From contig NC_092523.1 of the NCBI RefSeq assembly GCF_037038585.1, positions 29,393,501-29,457,500 on the forward strand: DNA of 64,000 nt, read 5' to 3'. Under the pieces are notes generated by a model, which saw only the letters and a list, made by a program, of their open reading frames with translations, ran no database searches and had not been told where the DNA came from. The translations under genes and the position numbers were made by a program. Positions within the stretch are counted from its first letter, which is position 1. Every line of letters starts with the position of its first letter. Positions 1-14,226 of the stretch are shown piece after piece. This stretch comes from Patagioenas fasciata (lineage: Eukaryota; Chordata; Aves; Columbiformes; Columbidae).

Positions 1-519
1 TTAAATGCAAAAAAATAGCAGATTTTGTTTAGGTGGACTTGACTGTGCTTGTGCTGACTACAAAAAGAGCTATTTTTTTGCTTAAATAATTTTATCTGTT
101 TATACTAGCATAATGTGTTCAGCACAGGATCTATCAGTATGTCCAAGTCATCCGTTAACTTCATCCACTGTTGCAGATGTTCAGAGTTCCTTACCCTATA
201 TTGAGTGAAAAATGAACAACAGAGCCACAGCGTGACCTGAGCTGACCTAACATTTGATTGCCTCCATCCCAGTTCATGGCTGAGAGCTGATGTTGACTTC
301 CACAGTCTTCTGCACAGCTTATAATTGATTTACATTTGACCTGCAGTGTTTAATTTTGTCCACCAAGGAGCTTCTAGATCATATTTTTCATCTGTTTGAG
401 AGTAGGTGGGATCAGTGCACCATATCCAGGCCTGGGACCACTGGAGGTCACAGGCAACTGTCACATAGTGAGGGACCACCAAGGTCTATTTTGGATGCAG
501 AAACAAACTTTTAATCCTT

Positions 520-537
520 AAAAAAAAAAAAAAAAAA
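520..537. repeat. Poly(A) tract, A18
   Basis: 18 adenines follow TTAATCCTT. Nothing upstream resembles a retrotransposon 3' end. Confidence 0.95.
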
Positions 538-3500
538 GCAGCAAAAACACCCCAACACTTCTCAATGAAAACTAACAAATTTGTCTTCACTTTTTTATTT
601 GACAAGAATTTTTGAACATGCAGACACTTTTATTTTCAGAAAGTAATCTGGCAAGACTTTATGTCAGTTATGTCTCTGTTCTGGTATCCATATGTGTCCT
701 TTAATAATGGTACAAATATAGTAATAACAACAGATACAATCATGCCATTAATAGGTACCCTAGGAATAATAGATGTCTGAGCAAGTATAGTACTACTCAG
801 AGGAGCCTGTTCTATCACCTGCACTGTTGTCCCCAGTGCATACTTGAAGGTTCATTCATATGGTCAAGGTTAATAATATCAAGGTGAAATTATCTCAGTC
901 CATCAGGCAAAGGAATGCTCAACTCTCCCAAGGATACGATAGCAAAACCTCTATACTTTGATTCAGAATTTGTCTTTTTTTGTGTGTGTGTCTAAAAGCA
1001 AATATGGCCATCTCTCATTTTGCTTAATCCTGTTAATAGAAGAAATACTTCTGTTTCCAAACAAGGAAGAGGTAGTTACTGGACAGAGTGGAGCATCGCC
1101 ATTATTTACATGAAGGTGTTTCCTGTTAGCATGGTATCCTCCACTCACTGGCCTCATATTTTGTTTGATGCACATGGCCTATCACTCTATAAACAGGAAC
1201 AACACTTAAAAGATCATCTAAATAAACCCTGCTGTGTATAAATCAATGGTAGGTTAATGAGGAAGAAGCTGGCCAAAAGAAAAAAAAAAAATATTACAGG
1301 CAAGACAATGGTTCTTACAAAAGTAAAAACCTCTTTGCATGTGGGACCTCCATAGTGGCTAAAACCATTCTAGTAGTACAACTCTGAACAAAAAAAAACC
1401 TAGGTTTGGCTGTTACATATGTTTTCTCAACAAGCTAAAGCACACACATGCATTCAGTCTCTCTGTGGCCTCAGGTGAAGGAGCTACAAAGAACGGATTA
1501 TCTCACAATGCATTTACAATTAAGTTCTGTGCCGCCCTTGATGTCTTTTCAGCTGGCTTTAGGTCACCCTCTCTTGACTTTACACCTCCAAGATGTCCAA
1601 GGCAGGCAGGGGGGATGGGCAATGGACATGTCATAAGCAAATGCTGAAAAGTATCTAATTTAAGATGGACAGTAGAGCTGCTGAAATTTTTGTATCAGTT
1701 GTCAACTTTTTGTCCCTCTTCCAAAAACTCCCAGAGACTCTTGTTCTTGGTATTAGGTTTCACTTTCTAACACATAAATTGTTCAAATAAGCAATGTTAT
1801 TTTACTTTAGTTCTCAGATGGAGCTTTATTTCATCCAGATGTTACTGCTCATACCCCTGTCTTCATTTAGAGCAACACTTTTTAGAATACCTAATCTTTA
1901 AGTCACTTTTCCTTTAATTCACCACTATTTTTTTTAAATGACTGTGTCTGACATAAACCACTGGCTGGTTTCACAACTGTGGCGTCTCCACCTTTGGCAA
2001 ACTGCTCACTTATTTATTCCATCCTCCTCTAATGGAATTGCTGGAACCACTTAAAATCCATTAATACACTACAAATTTCAAGAACAAATCATATTTGTGC
2101 GAATTAGAGCAGTTGGGAAGACTGAATAACTTCTGCTTCATAAGAAGTCCATTGTAAACATGTAACTATTGTCTTCAAAAAGGTTAAAGATTTTCTGCAA
2201 ATACTGGCCGTTAAATCCATGTTTTTCAATATTTATCCACCCTTCTTTTTTAGTTTTTATTTTCTAACATATTCTAACTTTATAAATCTGATTTGGTGTC
2301 ACTGACTGTTGGCTACCAATGCATCTGTACACAGTTTATGAAGTAATTATAATGCTTTTTGTGTGTCTGCATGCATATATATTATTCCTATCCATGTCAT
2401 ACAATACAATATTCTTCAGGGACTGAATCATCTGCTTGCTTATGTCCCTTTTTGATTTCCATGCTGATGTGTCAGACAAGCACAGTTTCTTGGATATGTC
2501 AACCGAAGAAAAACTAAATAACATCACCTCACAGCCACTGCTGAAAGCACAGCTGTTTAGAAAAAAAAATGGCTTGAAGCAAACTCAAAGTTTTCAGTTA
2601 GCATCTTCAAACGCATTTTTGAGAAGTTAAATTATTTAAGGATGTAGATTCTTGAATTAGATAGAATCAACAAATTAAAATCATCAGGAAAGTTTGGACT
2701 AAATTGTTCTGGAAGCTGATTTTAAATTTATAAAAGTTGTAATACAAGAATGAAAATAGGTCATAATTCTCAAAAATAACACAAGCACTTAAAAGAGAAA
2801 CTAAATAGTTGGAAACCCTACTTATATACCAAAGTCATAGCAAGGTCTCTACCCATGTTAAGCAAGGGGAAACCCCTCAGTATGGTAATAAATGAGCTGA
2901 CCCATTGCCCACGGGGACTATTGCAGCAGTCTCCCAACACATCCTACAGCTCTGGCCAAAATCTGACCCTGATTATATTAGAAGGGTTGTCCTGGAATTT
3001 CTCCCAGGTAGCCAAGACAGGAATTTATTCTGGTACATTCAGTTCTCAGTCCTATTGCTGGTTTTTGGGGAGGTAAAAGAAACGGCAAAATGATCTGCCT
3101 CAACCAGATACCTACCCTGCATCACTGAGACTTTCCATCCCATCTTAGCAGCATTAACCTATTAGCACATCTTCCCAATCACCATTTTTCCCAAAGATAA
3201 CTCCCAGTACTGAAACGAAACGTGACAGCTGCAGCTACCTCAAACATATGCTTTGTCTTGCATGTTCTATTTCTTTCTTCCTTCCTCCCAGCCCGCAGCC
3301 TGCACAGCATTTTGCTTTCAAAACATTTTGTCCTTGTATTATCTTCTCTCACTTCCCTCCATTTCCCCCTTCTCGTATGCCTCCACCCTAGGAGAAAATG
3401 ACTTGCTGGGAAGCTGGATATGCCTTTGGATTTGTGCTGGAAATAAGTCAATTGCTGCAGGTGTCCGAACTTGCCAGAGACTGATATTTCCTTAAAACCC

Positions 3501-4498
3501 AGGGCCTGGGAGCAGTTTTATATTCCACCTGTTTTAGCTGTTGCAACGGACACATAGAAGTGGTTTTCAGAGAGCTCCCAGCATCTCTTGCTGCTGCCTC
3601 CTTTGTGCTAAGAAGCCTTATTGCCCCGGATCACTTGAACCAGCTCCAGCTGTGGAACAAGGAGAGAATAACACAACATTTTTACCCCTCCAGGAGAAGC
3701 ACAGGCTCCTTCTTGGAGCTTACCCCTGGCTTCTCTCAGCCATTGCTGCAGAGCCATGTCACACAACTCTTACATCCCAAGTCATACAAAGTCCATGTAG
3801 ATCTTACCCTGTTTCAATTCACTGTACCTCTCAATCTTCCCACTGATCTTTGAGCCTCTTTCTCTCTTTGGAGACTAAGGAGACCAGAAAGATGCCAAAT
3901 ATCCAGAGCTCTGGCCTCCCTTAAGAAGGATCCAGTGTCCAGAGAGGAATAAGCAGCATTCAGGCAACATGACTGGAATAGAAACAACTGCCCCAGCTTT
4001 GTCCCAGCAGCTTTATACTGCCTTGGCCTCTCCAGTGAGTTATTCCTGATTTACACTGATGTAAAAGAGAGAGAGGAAAAAGAGATGTGTCAGGGCTACA
4101 GGGTTTTGTAGCTGACACAGCCAAGAAGAAGGAAGAAATCACTCAAGAATCTTTCTCTTACAAAATGCAGAGTAAGACTGAGTAAGATGATTTGACGGCA
4201 CTGATTTATTGGCAGGGAAAGAGAAACGTATGCACCAGTAGGAACATCTATTTTCATAGCTGTTCTGATAGACAAGATTCACTTTTAAAGACGTTGGCCC
4301 TGGCCTTCACCAGTTTTGCTTTGTCCCATGTCATGTTCAGCTCATCTGTCAGAGAGTGACAGGTAGTGTTATCATTATCAAAAGAAAGAAAAAACAGCCA
4401 AGAATTCAAACAGAAATATATGATCTGCTGTAATAAGAAAACAATTAATTTTTCTCAGACTTTTCCCAAAAATGGGAGAGCTACGTTGTCTCCGGGGG

Positions 4499-4517
4499 AA
4501 AAAAAAAAAAAAAAAAA
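4499..4517. repeat. Poly(A) tract, A19
   Basis: 19 adenines directly follow a GGGGG run, making a G-to-A homopolymer junction. This is simple sequence with no associated element recognised. Confidence 0.95.
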
Positions 4518-7500
4518 GACAAATGAGACTCAAATCTGAATCATGTTAGCAAAAACCACCTGCAGTTAATTACAACTAGATAAAGGAATGACTTCTCTTT
4601 TGGTCCAAATCTTCTGTCTTCAAGGCCTACAAGCCTTCCAAACTGCACAAAATTAAGGTTGCAGCCCTGATTTATTCTGTGATAGGCAATGGGTGACACT
4701 CACATCGTTCTATTCCTCACTCCTCCTTTGCGCTCTGGTAGCTACAGCCCCTGGAACCAGGTGATTCAGCTTACCTTCATGATTTAGTGAATTTGAGTGG
4801 GGGTCAACTGTGTGACTAAATTAAAATGTTTCCCCCAGCAAATATGTCAGGGCTCATTATATTTCTACTGGCAGTGGTTTTCGTTCTGCAAGGGCTCGTT
4901 TCCTGCAGGAAATACAATTTTTTAACCAAAGCAAAGAATACACTTCTTCCCTTGACCACTAGTGTCAGTGTTAGATGCTTATTAAATTTTGATAGGAGGC
5001 CAGAAAACATATTTTCTCTAATATCAAACTAGTTCTTGGGGATTTTCTCTTTCACACAAATCTGCTATTCTGTCTCACGTTAGAGATGAGAGAAAACACA
5101 AACAGTGGTCTTACAGTACATTTTAAAAGAAAATTCTTTTATAGGGTGGCAGAAAGCTTCAGGGAGTTGTCTGTTATACCTTAGCTTGTTGGTAATTTTT
5201 GTGTGTGCACACTGGACCTGATCACTTGATTACTTGCCAGAAGCATGTCTCACAAATAAAGGAAAGTATATTGCATAGATTGTATGCTATCTCTTAATGG
5301 TTTGTAAGCAATGACTTCATCAGAGCTCTGACATACAGTTAGTAGTTTGTAAGACTAAATAACATTTTGCAGAACTTCCTTTGTTCTAAAGACTGTTTTT
5401 CATGTAGAAGAAAGATTCAAGGCTTATCCCAGACTAAGTCTCATTGATTAAACACAATGTAATTCTATTTTTCTGACGCATGCCAACAATAATCACCATA
5501 TCTATAATATCAGTTCAACCACATAACTGTCAAATGTAGATGCTACCTTTACTTTATTAAAGCCATTATCAACCAGATTTGTTCACTTAATTTCAGTGTA
5601 GTTACAACATAGGGCTATACTATGAACTTCTTGTGCTTCTGTCACGTCTAATTTGATCATTTTCTGCTAAGTTAAAATCTGACTTGCTGGACTTCTGACA
5701 AATCAGAAAACCATTTCACTCTTTCATTGAGGTTTAATCTTTGCAACACAAACATTTGTGAACAGATGTGTTCTCTGAGTGATCCACTCCATTTCTGCTG
5801 TAACAGGGGGCAGTGAGAAATACAAGACCATGTCTTCCAGACAGTGGTGTGAGAGCTGTGACCATACACAAAGAGCCAGAACAGTCAAAAAGCTGAAGGA
5901 GGAATCCAAGTGCTGACAAATCCCATAAGTATTTAAATATATTGGTTTTATTCGTAGTCAAGCCTTTCCCTGTTACCAGGTATGTCTGTACAGCCCAAGG
6001 CGGACACATGCCAGGGGGGTTTCCTGGGTGGCAGAGCACCCCGCAGAAGAGTCCTGCTGCCAAGAGATTTCTTTATTTTGCTGTTTAAGTGTTGTTTAAT
6101 GCTCTTCTGCTAATGTGCCTGAAAGCCTGAGGCTGGCTTGCACCCAGCCGTGTAGCCACAGGCTTTGTTCCTTTAAACTCTGTCCAAAGCTCTTTTCTCC
6201 TTGTTTTTCACTATTTGTCCCCCTGCTCCTACACCCCTTTTGCTGCAGTTTCCTGGCCAGCCCATCTGTGAATGGCAACAAGGTCATGGGATGACTCCAA
6301 GCCCCCTGCCCTGTTCAGACATTGCAACCACAGTAAAGGTAGGTGGCCCAGCATCCCCATAGCATGTGCTGGTGACCCGCCTCTCCTCTTGGGGCATGAG
6401 GAGACAGGCAAGTTCCAGCCACCTCTCATGGAGTCACCAGTGCCCTAGGAGAGAGCAGGGCAAGGTCATAGCAACAGGTTTGACAGGAGGTTTTGAGGAG
6501 ACTGAGAAGCCAGGCTTGGTTGTGGAGGAATAATTCAAAACAAAGAGATGTGCGAGTTGTGCAGAGTCATATGCCAGCAAAATTGTCTGAGCATCAGCCC
6601 CAAGTAGACATGAAACTCAGCAATCTTCACAGCTTGATGAATGTCTGCCATTTTGACAGGAAATGCCAAATGTCTTGAACTAATTATGTCCATAAGGTTT
6701 TCCTGCTGGAGACAGTGCTTTGGCCCACTTGAAATAATGAAGCTTAGACAAACAAACAGAACTCAAAAGGCTAAAGTCATTGCTGTTAATCTATCTTTCA
6801 TGAAATTAGTAGATATTTCCCCTTCTTCTGCCCTCTTCCCCCTGCCCTGATTCTCTTCTACAGAACAGAGCCCATATTTCAAACGGTTTTGCTGTAGCCC
6901 CTCCATGTAACAACCTTGAAGAACAAAAGAAACTAGAAATTCAACAGCAATGGTCAATAGATGTGAAGTGGTGGATTTAAAGTGCCTTAGAAAGCTGCAC
7001 CAGATAAGCAAGCAAGGTTGCTGCTGGGGAAATGTCGTCAAAGCGGTACCACACAGGGACAAGCAAATTATTGTGATAATCCCAAACTGGCCTCTAAGGG
7101 TCAGTAACATTGGAACAAATTAGAGCAGTCAAATGGAAAAACAAAAAATAAATCCATTTCTAATCCAAGACAGGCTTATATGGGAGGGCCATGGAAGGCT
7201 AGGAAAAGCACAGAAGAGAACTAGTAGCAAAACCCCAAACTGGTTCACTTCCATTCAGAAACCCCGGAAAACGAAACATTCACCAGAAATCACTGTTCTC
7301 AGGTTCTTCGATGGGAAAGAAAAATCTAGATTAGACATGCCTCATGAAGGAGTTAACATGGACATTCAAATGAAATGCTGATATTTTCTTTAAAGGCAGA
7401 ACTTCCAATGCAAAGAGTGAGCACTGGTCCTAGTGTGGGGATTGTCTTTTTTATAGACAGCAGGGAGAAAATAACATTGCTGAAATCCTTAACTATTATT

Positions 7501-7698
7501 CAACAAAACTGAGCTTAGCTGTGCAGAATGATCAATAAAACTTCAAAGGATTTAGAATTTTGGTGAGAGAATGAACTAATGCCAAGTCCACAAAAATATA
7601 CTACTCCCTCCCAAATTACAGTTGATTTATAGAAGTGATTTGTTTCATCACAGACAAAGTACCTGCCACAAAGCTACTGGGCAGACTAAAAGAGTTTT

Positions 7699-7726
7699 AA
7701 AGGATCATTCTTTGAGAATGATCTTT
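7699..7726. repeat. Hairpin-forming inverted repeat
   Basis: Left arm AAAGGATCATTCT (7699-7711) pairs with AGAATGATCTTT (7715-7726) across a 3-nt loop, with a single bulged G: 12 base pairs. The stem is too short to be a typical pre-miRNA (usually 25 or more pairs). Confidence 0.7.
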
Positions 7727-8197
7727 ATCCAGATATAAAACAACATTTAAACAATAAATCATGTCTTCTGCTGATGTGATTATTCAGAGAACAAATTTTG
7801 GCTGTGTTGTTTATAGTCATGTTTTCACTATTTTTTTTTCTTTTGCAAAATCCTTTTCAAAGTTTGGCTTAAAATGAGTTTGTGATTTAAAAGACCCTGT
7901 ATACATAAGTACATGTACACATACAGAATGTTTAATATTCAACAGCTATTTGCACTGATCCACAAATTCCAGAGCAAGACAGCTCTGCATTCAAGTAGCA
8001 TCCATATTCCCACAGTCAAATTTCTTTGCAAGATCTCAGGCAATATTCACTGTCCAGCAGAGGGGAAAAGTGGTACAGAACAAATGATCGATTAGGAAAT
8101 CTCCATTTCTTTTATCTGTCCCCAGCCTCATGAGTGAATCCGGGGAAATTGTACCCAGACCGGGGCCTGTTGGGACAGCTTGGCCCTCTCCCAGTGA

Positions 8198-8209
8198 ATG
8201 CATATGCAT
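8198..8209. promoter_or_regulatory. Perfect POU-dimer (MORE) motif
   Basis: The 12-mer ATGCATATGCAT is exactly the published MORE palindrome (more palindromic Oct factor recognition element), which POU proteins such as Oct-1 bind as homodimers. The palindrome extends to 14 bp (AATGCATATGCATT, 8197-8210). Expected chance occurrences in 64 kb at about 60 percent AT are well below 0.01. Whether it is bound or regulates anything cannot be told from sequence. Confidence 0.4.
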
Positions 8210-10406
8210 TTCTTTCTGCTAGGAGCAAGGTGCACACCTGGGTTTCTCTTTGAGACAGAGTCATGGTGGGCCCAGACTCGCAGGAATGCCACATTGCTTC
8301 TTGGTTCCCTGCTTTAAACGCAACTGTATGTTATAGCAGCATACATCAGCTCCCCTTGGAGAGTGACAACAAGTCTGCTTGATTTTCCTGCTGGAGGAAC
8401 AGCAGTTATAAAATTTTAAGGTACTACAGGAGAAGGAAACTAGAGTGATGTCTGGCTGTGCTGAGAATTACCTTGTGATATAGAAAAGCTGCCTGTGATG
8501 TTTCCCAGAAAAGCTAACTTGAAATACACTTCTGAAAGAGGTTTTCAGCACACAAACTGGCATTTGGGCAAAGCCCTGCTTTACCCAAGAGACTGTCCCC
8601 ATTCTATCGAAACAGTAGGTAAGTTTTTCAAAATCTATATTATATAACCACAGACATATGTTTAAACATGTCCAGTTTGTTTATTCATCTGTATCCACTC
8701 CTCTGACATCTCTGTACTGATACCACCACAGTCAAGCAACCACTGGCCATGTGTTCATGCTGGTACCTGATTTAAAAATACTGATCGGCTGCTTGCTCAG
8801 GTCAGGAGCACAAAGACATGGCCACAGTATGGACTTCATTTTAATATCTGGCCAGGATGCTGATGTTTATTAATTAATGCCAGTGTTCAGAGAAAAAGTT
8901 ATTCAGTGCAGATATTTTTTTTTTAGGTTGTTTCCTCATACTAAGTAAGCATCAGAGTGGAGGAAGGAGAGAAAAAAGTCCAAAGGCAAAAAAAAGTCCA
9001 AATGGTTACCTTTTTCCCCGGGAAATAAAACAGTCCATTATCATGGGATACTGAATAGCTGTTTGTAAACTCGGTGAAGAAATAGCTAGTAATAATGATC
9101 TGTAAGAATATCATCAGGGTTCAGTGTTAACGCTCTTAAGGTAAACGTGCTGGTTTCTACAGTTCAGAGCATCCTTTGTGGCTCACTATCCACTCACTCA
9201 GGTTTCATTTTGCTATTAGGAGATCTGAACTTCTTGTAGTTTGGAAAAAAAAATCTGAGATTTTTGAGAAAATGAGGTCTCACAAGCTGTATGAATGATA
9301 GTAGTGAATCTTTCAGACCACACCCTGTCAAAGGCCAGCAGAATGGACAAAATACTCCAGAAGTATAAAATACTATTTTCTGTAGGCAGTCAGTGTTCTT
9401 TCACCATAAATCTCAAAGATCCATTAAACTTTGTTAAGGTTAAAGGGATGTATTACTCTCACAAAAAATACAAATAGAGTTGCTTTTACTCAACTTCCCA
9501 GAGAACGAAGCGTGCATGGAGACAATTTTTCCCAAGATTTTCCTGCAAAATATCTTTTGGATTACTTTTCCTATAGTATTCCTAAACTATTGCAAACACA
9601 GCAGCCTGTCTGCTACAATTACTGAGAGAGAGAGACAACCAGTAGGTTACTGTTTCCAGATATCCCAAACATGTCAACTTTCATTATTGTATCTTAATAT
9701 CATCCCTTCCTCCAACTGCTATTTGCATTCTACCACACACTGGCCAGTTGCTTTTTGGGTGAAACTGCTAGTTATTGAGTAGAACTGATTTATAGCTAGG
9801 AATGAAAATGCATTCTTGAAAGCAGTAAGGTGACTGGTAAAAGCTATGGTTTAGGTTAAAACATAATTGAATGTCTAAGCTGCACTTAGACTTCTTGTCT
9901 CTTGTTTCCCAAACCCTTGATCTCCCTCATCCCTCCCAGCTCTCCTACAATTTCTGGATACTGTGCCAAAACCTGATGTTGCATTGCTGTGCTCTTACAA
10001 AGTGGTACAGAAAACAGAAGTACTTTGGTCCTCAATTTTGGACAGGTTTTCCCCAAAAGATTATTCTTTCAGGAAGCGTGAAACTGCATGCCCAGTGATG
10101 ACCTCTTATTCCAGCTGCCATGCATCTTAGGGAGAACAGGAGTCAAGAAAGACAAACTTCTGTCCCTCTCCCCCTCTCTCCCAGAGCTCCCCAGCTTGGA
10201 GGTTTGCCAGGATCCACAGATGGGGTCAGATAGGGAGAGCAAGTGAGGTGCAAGGTCAAACTGCAGGGCTGGTGGGAGATGTTTGCTGGGGCCTGGAGGG
10301 GAGAGGAGATGGGGAATGTAATGAGCTCAGAGAATGGGGATCTCGACAGAAAAATGCACCGAGGGCAAGGAGATGAATGAACATTTGCTCTCAAAGGACA
10401 GGGGAG

Positions 10407-10436
10407 TTTTGTTGGGGTTTTGTTTTTTGTTTTTTC
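10407..10436. repeat. T/G-rich low-complexity tract
   Basis: TTTTGTTGGGGTTTTG followed by T6-G-T6. It is the reverse-complement type of the A/C islands. Confidence 0.75.
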
Positions 10437-13400
10437 TGCAGAAGCCAGACTCCATTTTTCTATCAAGCTATACAAATATAAGCTAGAAGAAGTAAAACAA
10501 ATTTTACTGAGCACAAGCAAATTGAATTAAGTAATACAATGGAAATTAATTCTCCAACCCAGCATCTCTCCCAAAATCATCAGGAATCTTTATCTTTGCT
10601 ACAGCCCAACATGTGGGAAAAGCTTCCTGTCTGGCTTCTAAAATGTTCTGCCATGGAGAAGAAAAAAAACCAACACAACTGCTGGGTTTCTGTTGATTTA
10701 TACCAGACAAGGCTGCAACAAAGCCCGAGGTCTGCAGTTCCCTGTTGGCCAGCTTTGACGGAAAGCAGGTAAGCTGCTCCTTTTGTACCTTGGGATGGCA
10801 AGACTGACAAAAAGAGGCTCCGAAATGGGAAGAAAAGCTTCAGATATCTTCTATGGCAGGAGAAGTAGAGAGAAGAACGGGAAAGAGCCATTTCTAATAA
10901 AAAGTGTGCCAGGAGGGGTAATCAGAAAGATTCTTCGGATTACAGCGAGGCTTTAATTGATAACACAGTTAACAAAGAGACAACTCCACAGGGATGCTCA
11001 GATGTGGTCAAGATGGCCTTCTTACAAAGTTAAGTCAACATGGCACAGAAAAAGCAACCCCCGAGCCCTGGGGCTGAGGCTGTTCCGGGCCACTGCACTT
11101 GCCACGGGGAATCTTTTTGCAGTGGCATTTTGCCATGTGTCAGCCCTTTGTTTCACCATCTTGTAGTAGCCTCCTGCGCTCCTCGGTCACACTACCTACA
11201 GCAGTGTTTGCCAAAGCAAAGGCCAATGGTGGGAATGGCAGCCAGGTTGTGAACAGTTGGACAAGGACAAGCATGAAGACATGGAAACAGGGTGGGAGCT
11301 GAGAGAAGTCAAAAAACAGAGAAATCAAAGAAAGGGCACGCTCACTACAAAGCAAAGGTTGAGATATCTGGTAGTATCCCAGGGTGGGACCAGTCCGTCA
11401 TTGAGTGAGGCCCAGGGACCTGATCAAGAGAAGGAAGCAAGACTACGAGCAAGAGAAGAAAGCGAGACTCAGCCACACACGCTGTGCATGGCATCACCTC
11501 CAGCGCTTAGATGGGAGAGCTGCCCACACCTGGGCCGTTGAAGTAGTGGTGCTGCATTTTGGAGTATGTAAGCATATGCAGTCTCTCAGAGGACAGAGTG
11601 GTGGCTGCCTGCACCTCAACTGTCTGAGGGAGCTGAGAGGGGAGAACTGGAACTTGGCCACATTTCTGGAAAGAGCAGTTGCCGTTATGAAATATAGTTA
11701 CTTTTCCTGTACAACAGTATAAGCCCCTATTTGCTACAAGGCAAGATGTGTAAACCCCCAGCATAAGAAGAGACATGCTTAGCATTGCTTCCTGCTTAGC
11801 TTTGAGCTAACTGTGAACAAAGGTAAACCCTCAAAAAAAGAAACTTTGAAGCCCCTTTTTTCCTACCCCTGCCCCAGTACAGAGCGGTCCTGCATGTGCT
11901 TAGCAGCTGTAAGCGTGCCCTCCATTTGCACAGCTGTGAGCCCTGCAGTTTGTGCTTCCACAGAAAGATCTGTTTGGCTCACACAAACAAACAACCAACA
12001 TACCTTTGGTATGTAATTAAGGAAGAAAGGCACTTTTGTTTGGTGTGAAAAAGTAAGTCAGATTTCTTTACTACTTTCTTCTTAAGTAGCTGGACATCAG
12101 AGAGGCTGACAAAAGTAATTTTCCAGCAAAAAAATCCCAGTTTCTCCAATTATTTTGCAGTTATTTTCTTACAGGTAATCTCTCCCATATTAACAGTTTT
12201 CCTTCTATATCTCCAGCTGCTGTCCCCAGCCCATACCTTCCCTTCTCTAAGTTTTGCAATGATCCAACCCCAGGAGGCAGCTGAGGCATGACCATAAGCT
12301 CAGCCGATATCTGAGCTGTGTTACTGAAATCTGCTCCAGAAAGAGGAGGCACAGAAGAGCAGATCCTCTGAGCCCTTATGCAACAAGGGAAATTACACAT
12401 TCTGCACTCCTAAAAGCACATGGGAGATGAGACTCTCAGATGTGTCAAAACAACCAATCTAGCCATCAATCTTTTCCTACAAGGCTTGTACATCGGCTCG
12501 CTTGCCATGCATCCCTAAGTGCAACTCTCCTGATGTTATAAAGCCATCTGAGATAAGACACTGGAAAGTCAAACAAAATGTTACATGCAATAACACCTGT
12601 CCCATTTCCTTATTTTTGCAAAACAAGCATGTTTTATGAATACGGGCATTTTGCAGTGGTACCGGGCAAGCTGTAATTCACACTCTGTACTAGACAGCTG
12701 AAGCTTCTAGACTGCTTTCCCTGAAAGAGTAAGGTAAGGACAAAAAAGTGGTTCAAGTAAGAAAATACTCTGGATATGGAATTAAAAGAAACAGACAAAA
12801 TCAGCATTAAAGAAAACAGCAAAAGACCTGCCCCTTGGACAGAGAAAGCACCAGGATGCTGCTGTTTTCTGTTCACACATGAGAACAGCAAAAGGCAGCA
12901 CAGGTCCTTGTCCACAGATCTGCATCATTCCTAGTCCAATATCACCTGGAAACCTCAGTGAGTCTAGGAATTGATAAAGCCTAAAGGAATGGGAAGAGGA
13001 ATGCCCTCTGCCAGGCGCTCTGGTAGGTGCTTGCTCCGTGAAAAACCCAGAGGAAGAAAATATCAATTTACACCACACACAACTGATCAAGAACCAGTGA
13101 ATCCAGAGCCAACCCACAGCTCAAGCTGTTCTCCCTCTTGTTGGGTGGTTTGGGGCCCGGTTGACCAGTCCTCCCCTGACCGGGCTTTGCACTCATGAGC
13201 AGAGGCTCCTCGAGACCCAGTCCCATGAGGTTCTTGTGCAAGGAGGTCCTGCACACACCCTGAGGAAGCAGCAGGGAAGGAGACCAGGTAACACCTCTTC
13301 TCCACTGTTCCCTCCAGGTCCCATGGGACCTCCACACCATACTTGACTTTCTTGCTTTGGAGAAGGGATGACATTGTCAAAGAAGTCTCACCATGCGGCA

Positions 13401-14180
13401 GAGGATTTGGTATTTAGCAAACACAGTCACAGCAGAGTCCTGCTGGTCCCATTTCTTTGCTTGCATTCCAGGACACCAGGCAAATCACCTTGATGCACCA
13501 TCCTGCAGGTTAGGACACCCCAAAATAGCAGGGGTCTCTGCTGCAGGGTTTGCTGGCACATATGAAGGCTAGCATCAGGTTTATATGGGGAACACTTGTA
13601 GTGAACAGAGCAGCCCTCAGACTGCGAGGGTGAAAACAGGGCCCATTTTTAACAGTATGCAGAGAAGCATGACAAATCACTAAGTGTGGTTTTATGTGCT
13701 TGTGTGCTTTATTGTGCCCCTTTTTCTAAGCTCCTGTCTTCAGATGTTGGCAGCAGGTGACAAGCTTGATACCCAGTTATAAAGAGACAACTGCATGTGT
13801 ATAACCACTCTTGCTCATCTTTAAAGTAAAACAGTGAGGGAGTTTAGATTTGGGGGTAGAAACTCCAGGGAGGAAGGACCAACATAAGAAATAAGAAATG
13901 GCAGTGGCTCAGCAGAGGACACTAACAATTTAGAGTGTTTTCCTTTGGAAGCAGTGAAATGAAGGATAGGAGTGATGACAAACAGAGATAAGGGGAGCCT
14001 ATCAACATTCCTTGTAAAGCATATGGCCCTGTAAATGAGAGTTCACCGTCTGATAGTATCCATTATTGTACATTCTGGATGGTGTGGGACTTTTCAGCAG
14101 ATGCTGTCGAATCTGCCTTGCCCAACCTGTGTTTTATTATATGGATTACAGCCTTTAAAGTTGTGAGCTGGCTTTCTTTA

Positions 14181-14185
<5 letters not shown>

Positions 14186-14226
<41 letters not shown>

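Larger units (their letters stand above)
1..7698. other. Non-coding stretch, no gene recognised
   Basis: Apart from the poly(A) tracts listed (and an A12 at 1280-1291), this is AT-rich unique-looking sequence. The longest frame is 115 codons (6763-7110, minus) and is not recognisable. A pyrimidine-rich stretch at 3253-3385 ends in an acceptor-like CCTCCACCCTAG, but no convincing donor follows. An isolated minus-strand donor-like string (CATGAAG/GTAAGCTG) lies near 4770. Confidence 0.7.
7727..14185. other. Non-coding stretch, no gene recognised
   Basis: It contains the POU-dimer palindrome and a T/G tract. Isolated donor-like strings occur near 8620 (AGTAG/GTAAGT) and 10768 (AGCAG/GTAAGC). 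A very strong polypyrimidine-acceptor (CTCTCCCCCTCTCTCCCAG) ends at 10184. None combines into an exon with a sustained frame that I trust. The longest frame is 125 codons (10143-10520, minus), unrecognised. A moderately GC-rich patch at about 13000-13350 has overlapping frames on both strands but no CpG enrichment. Confidence 0.7.

Noticed and set aside
10158-10242. Very strong polypyrimidine acceptor followed by a 58-nt exon candidate
   Set aside because: The donor (GCAA/GTGAGG) is modest and the exon very short. Nothing supports it beyond the acceptor.
11690-11760. TATAAG string in an LTR-promoter-like context
   Set aside because: A single TATA-like string with no LTR ends or downstream gene is not enough.
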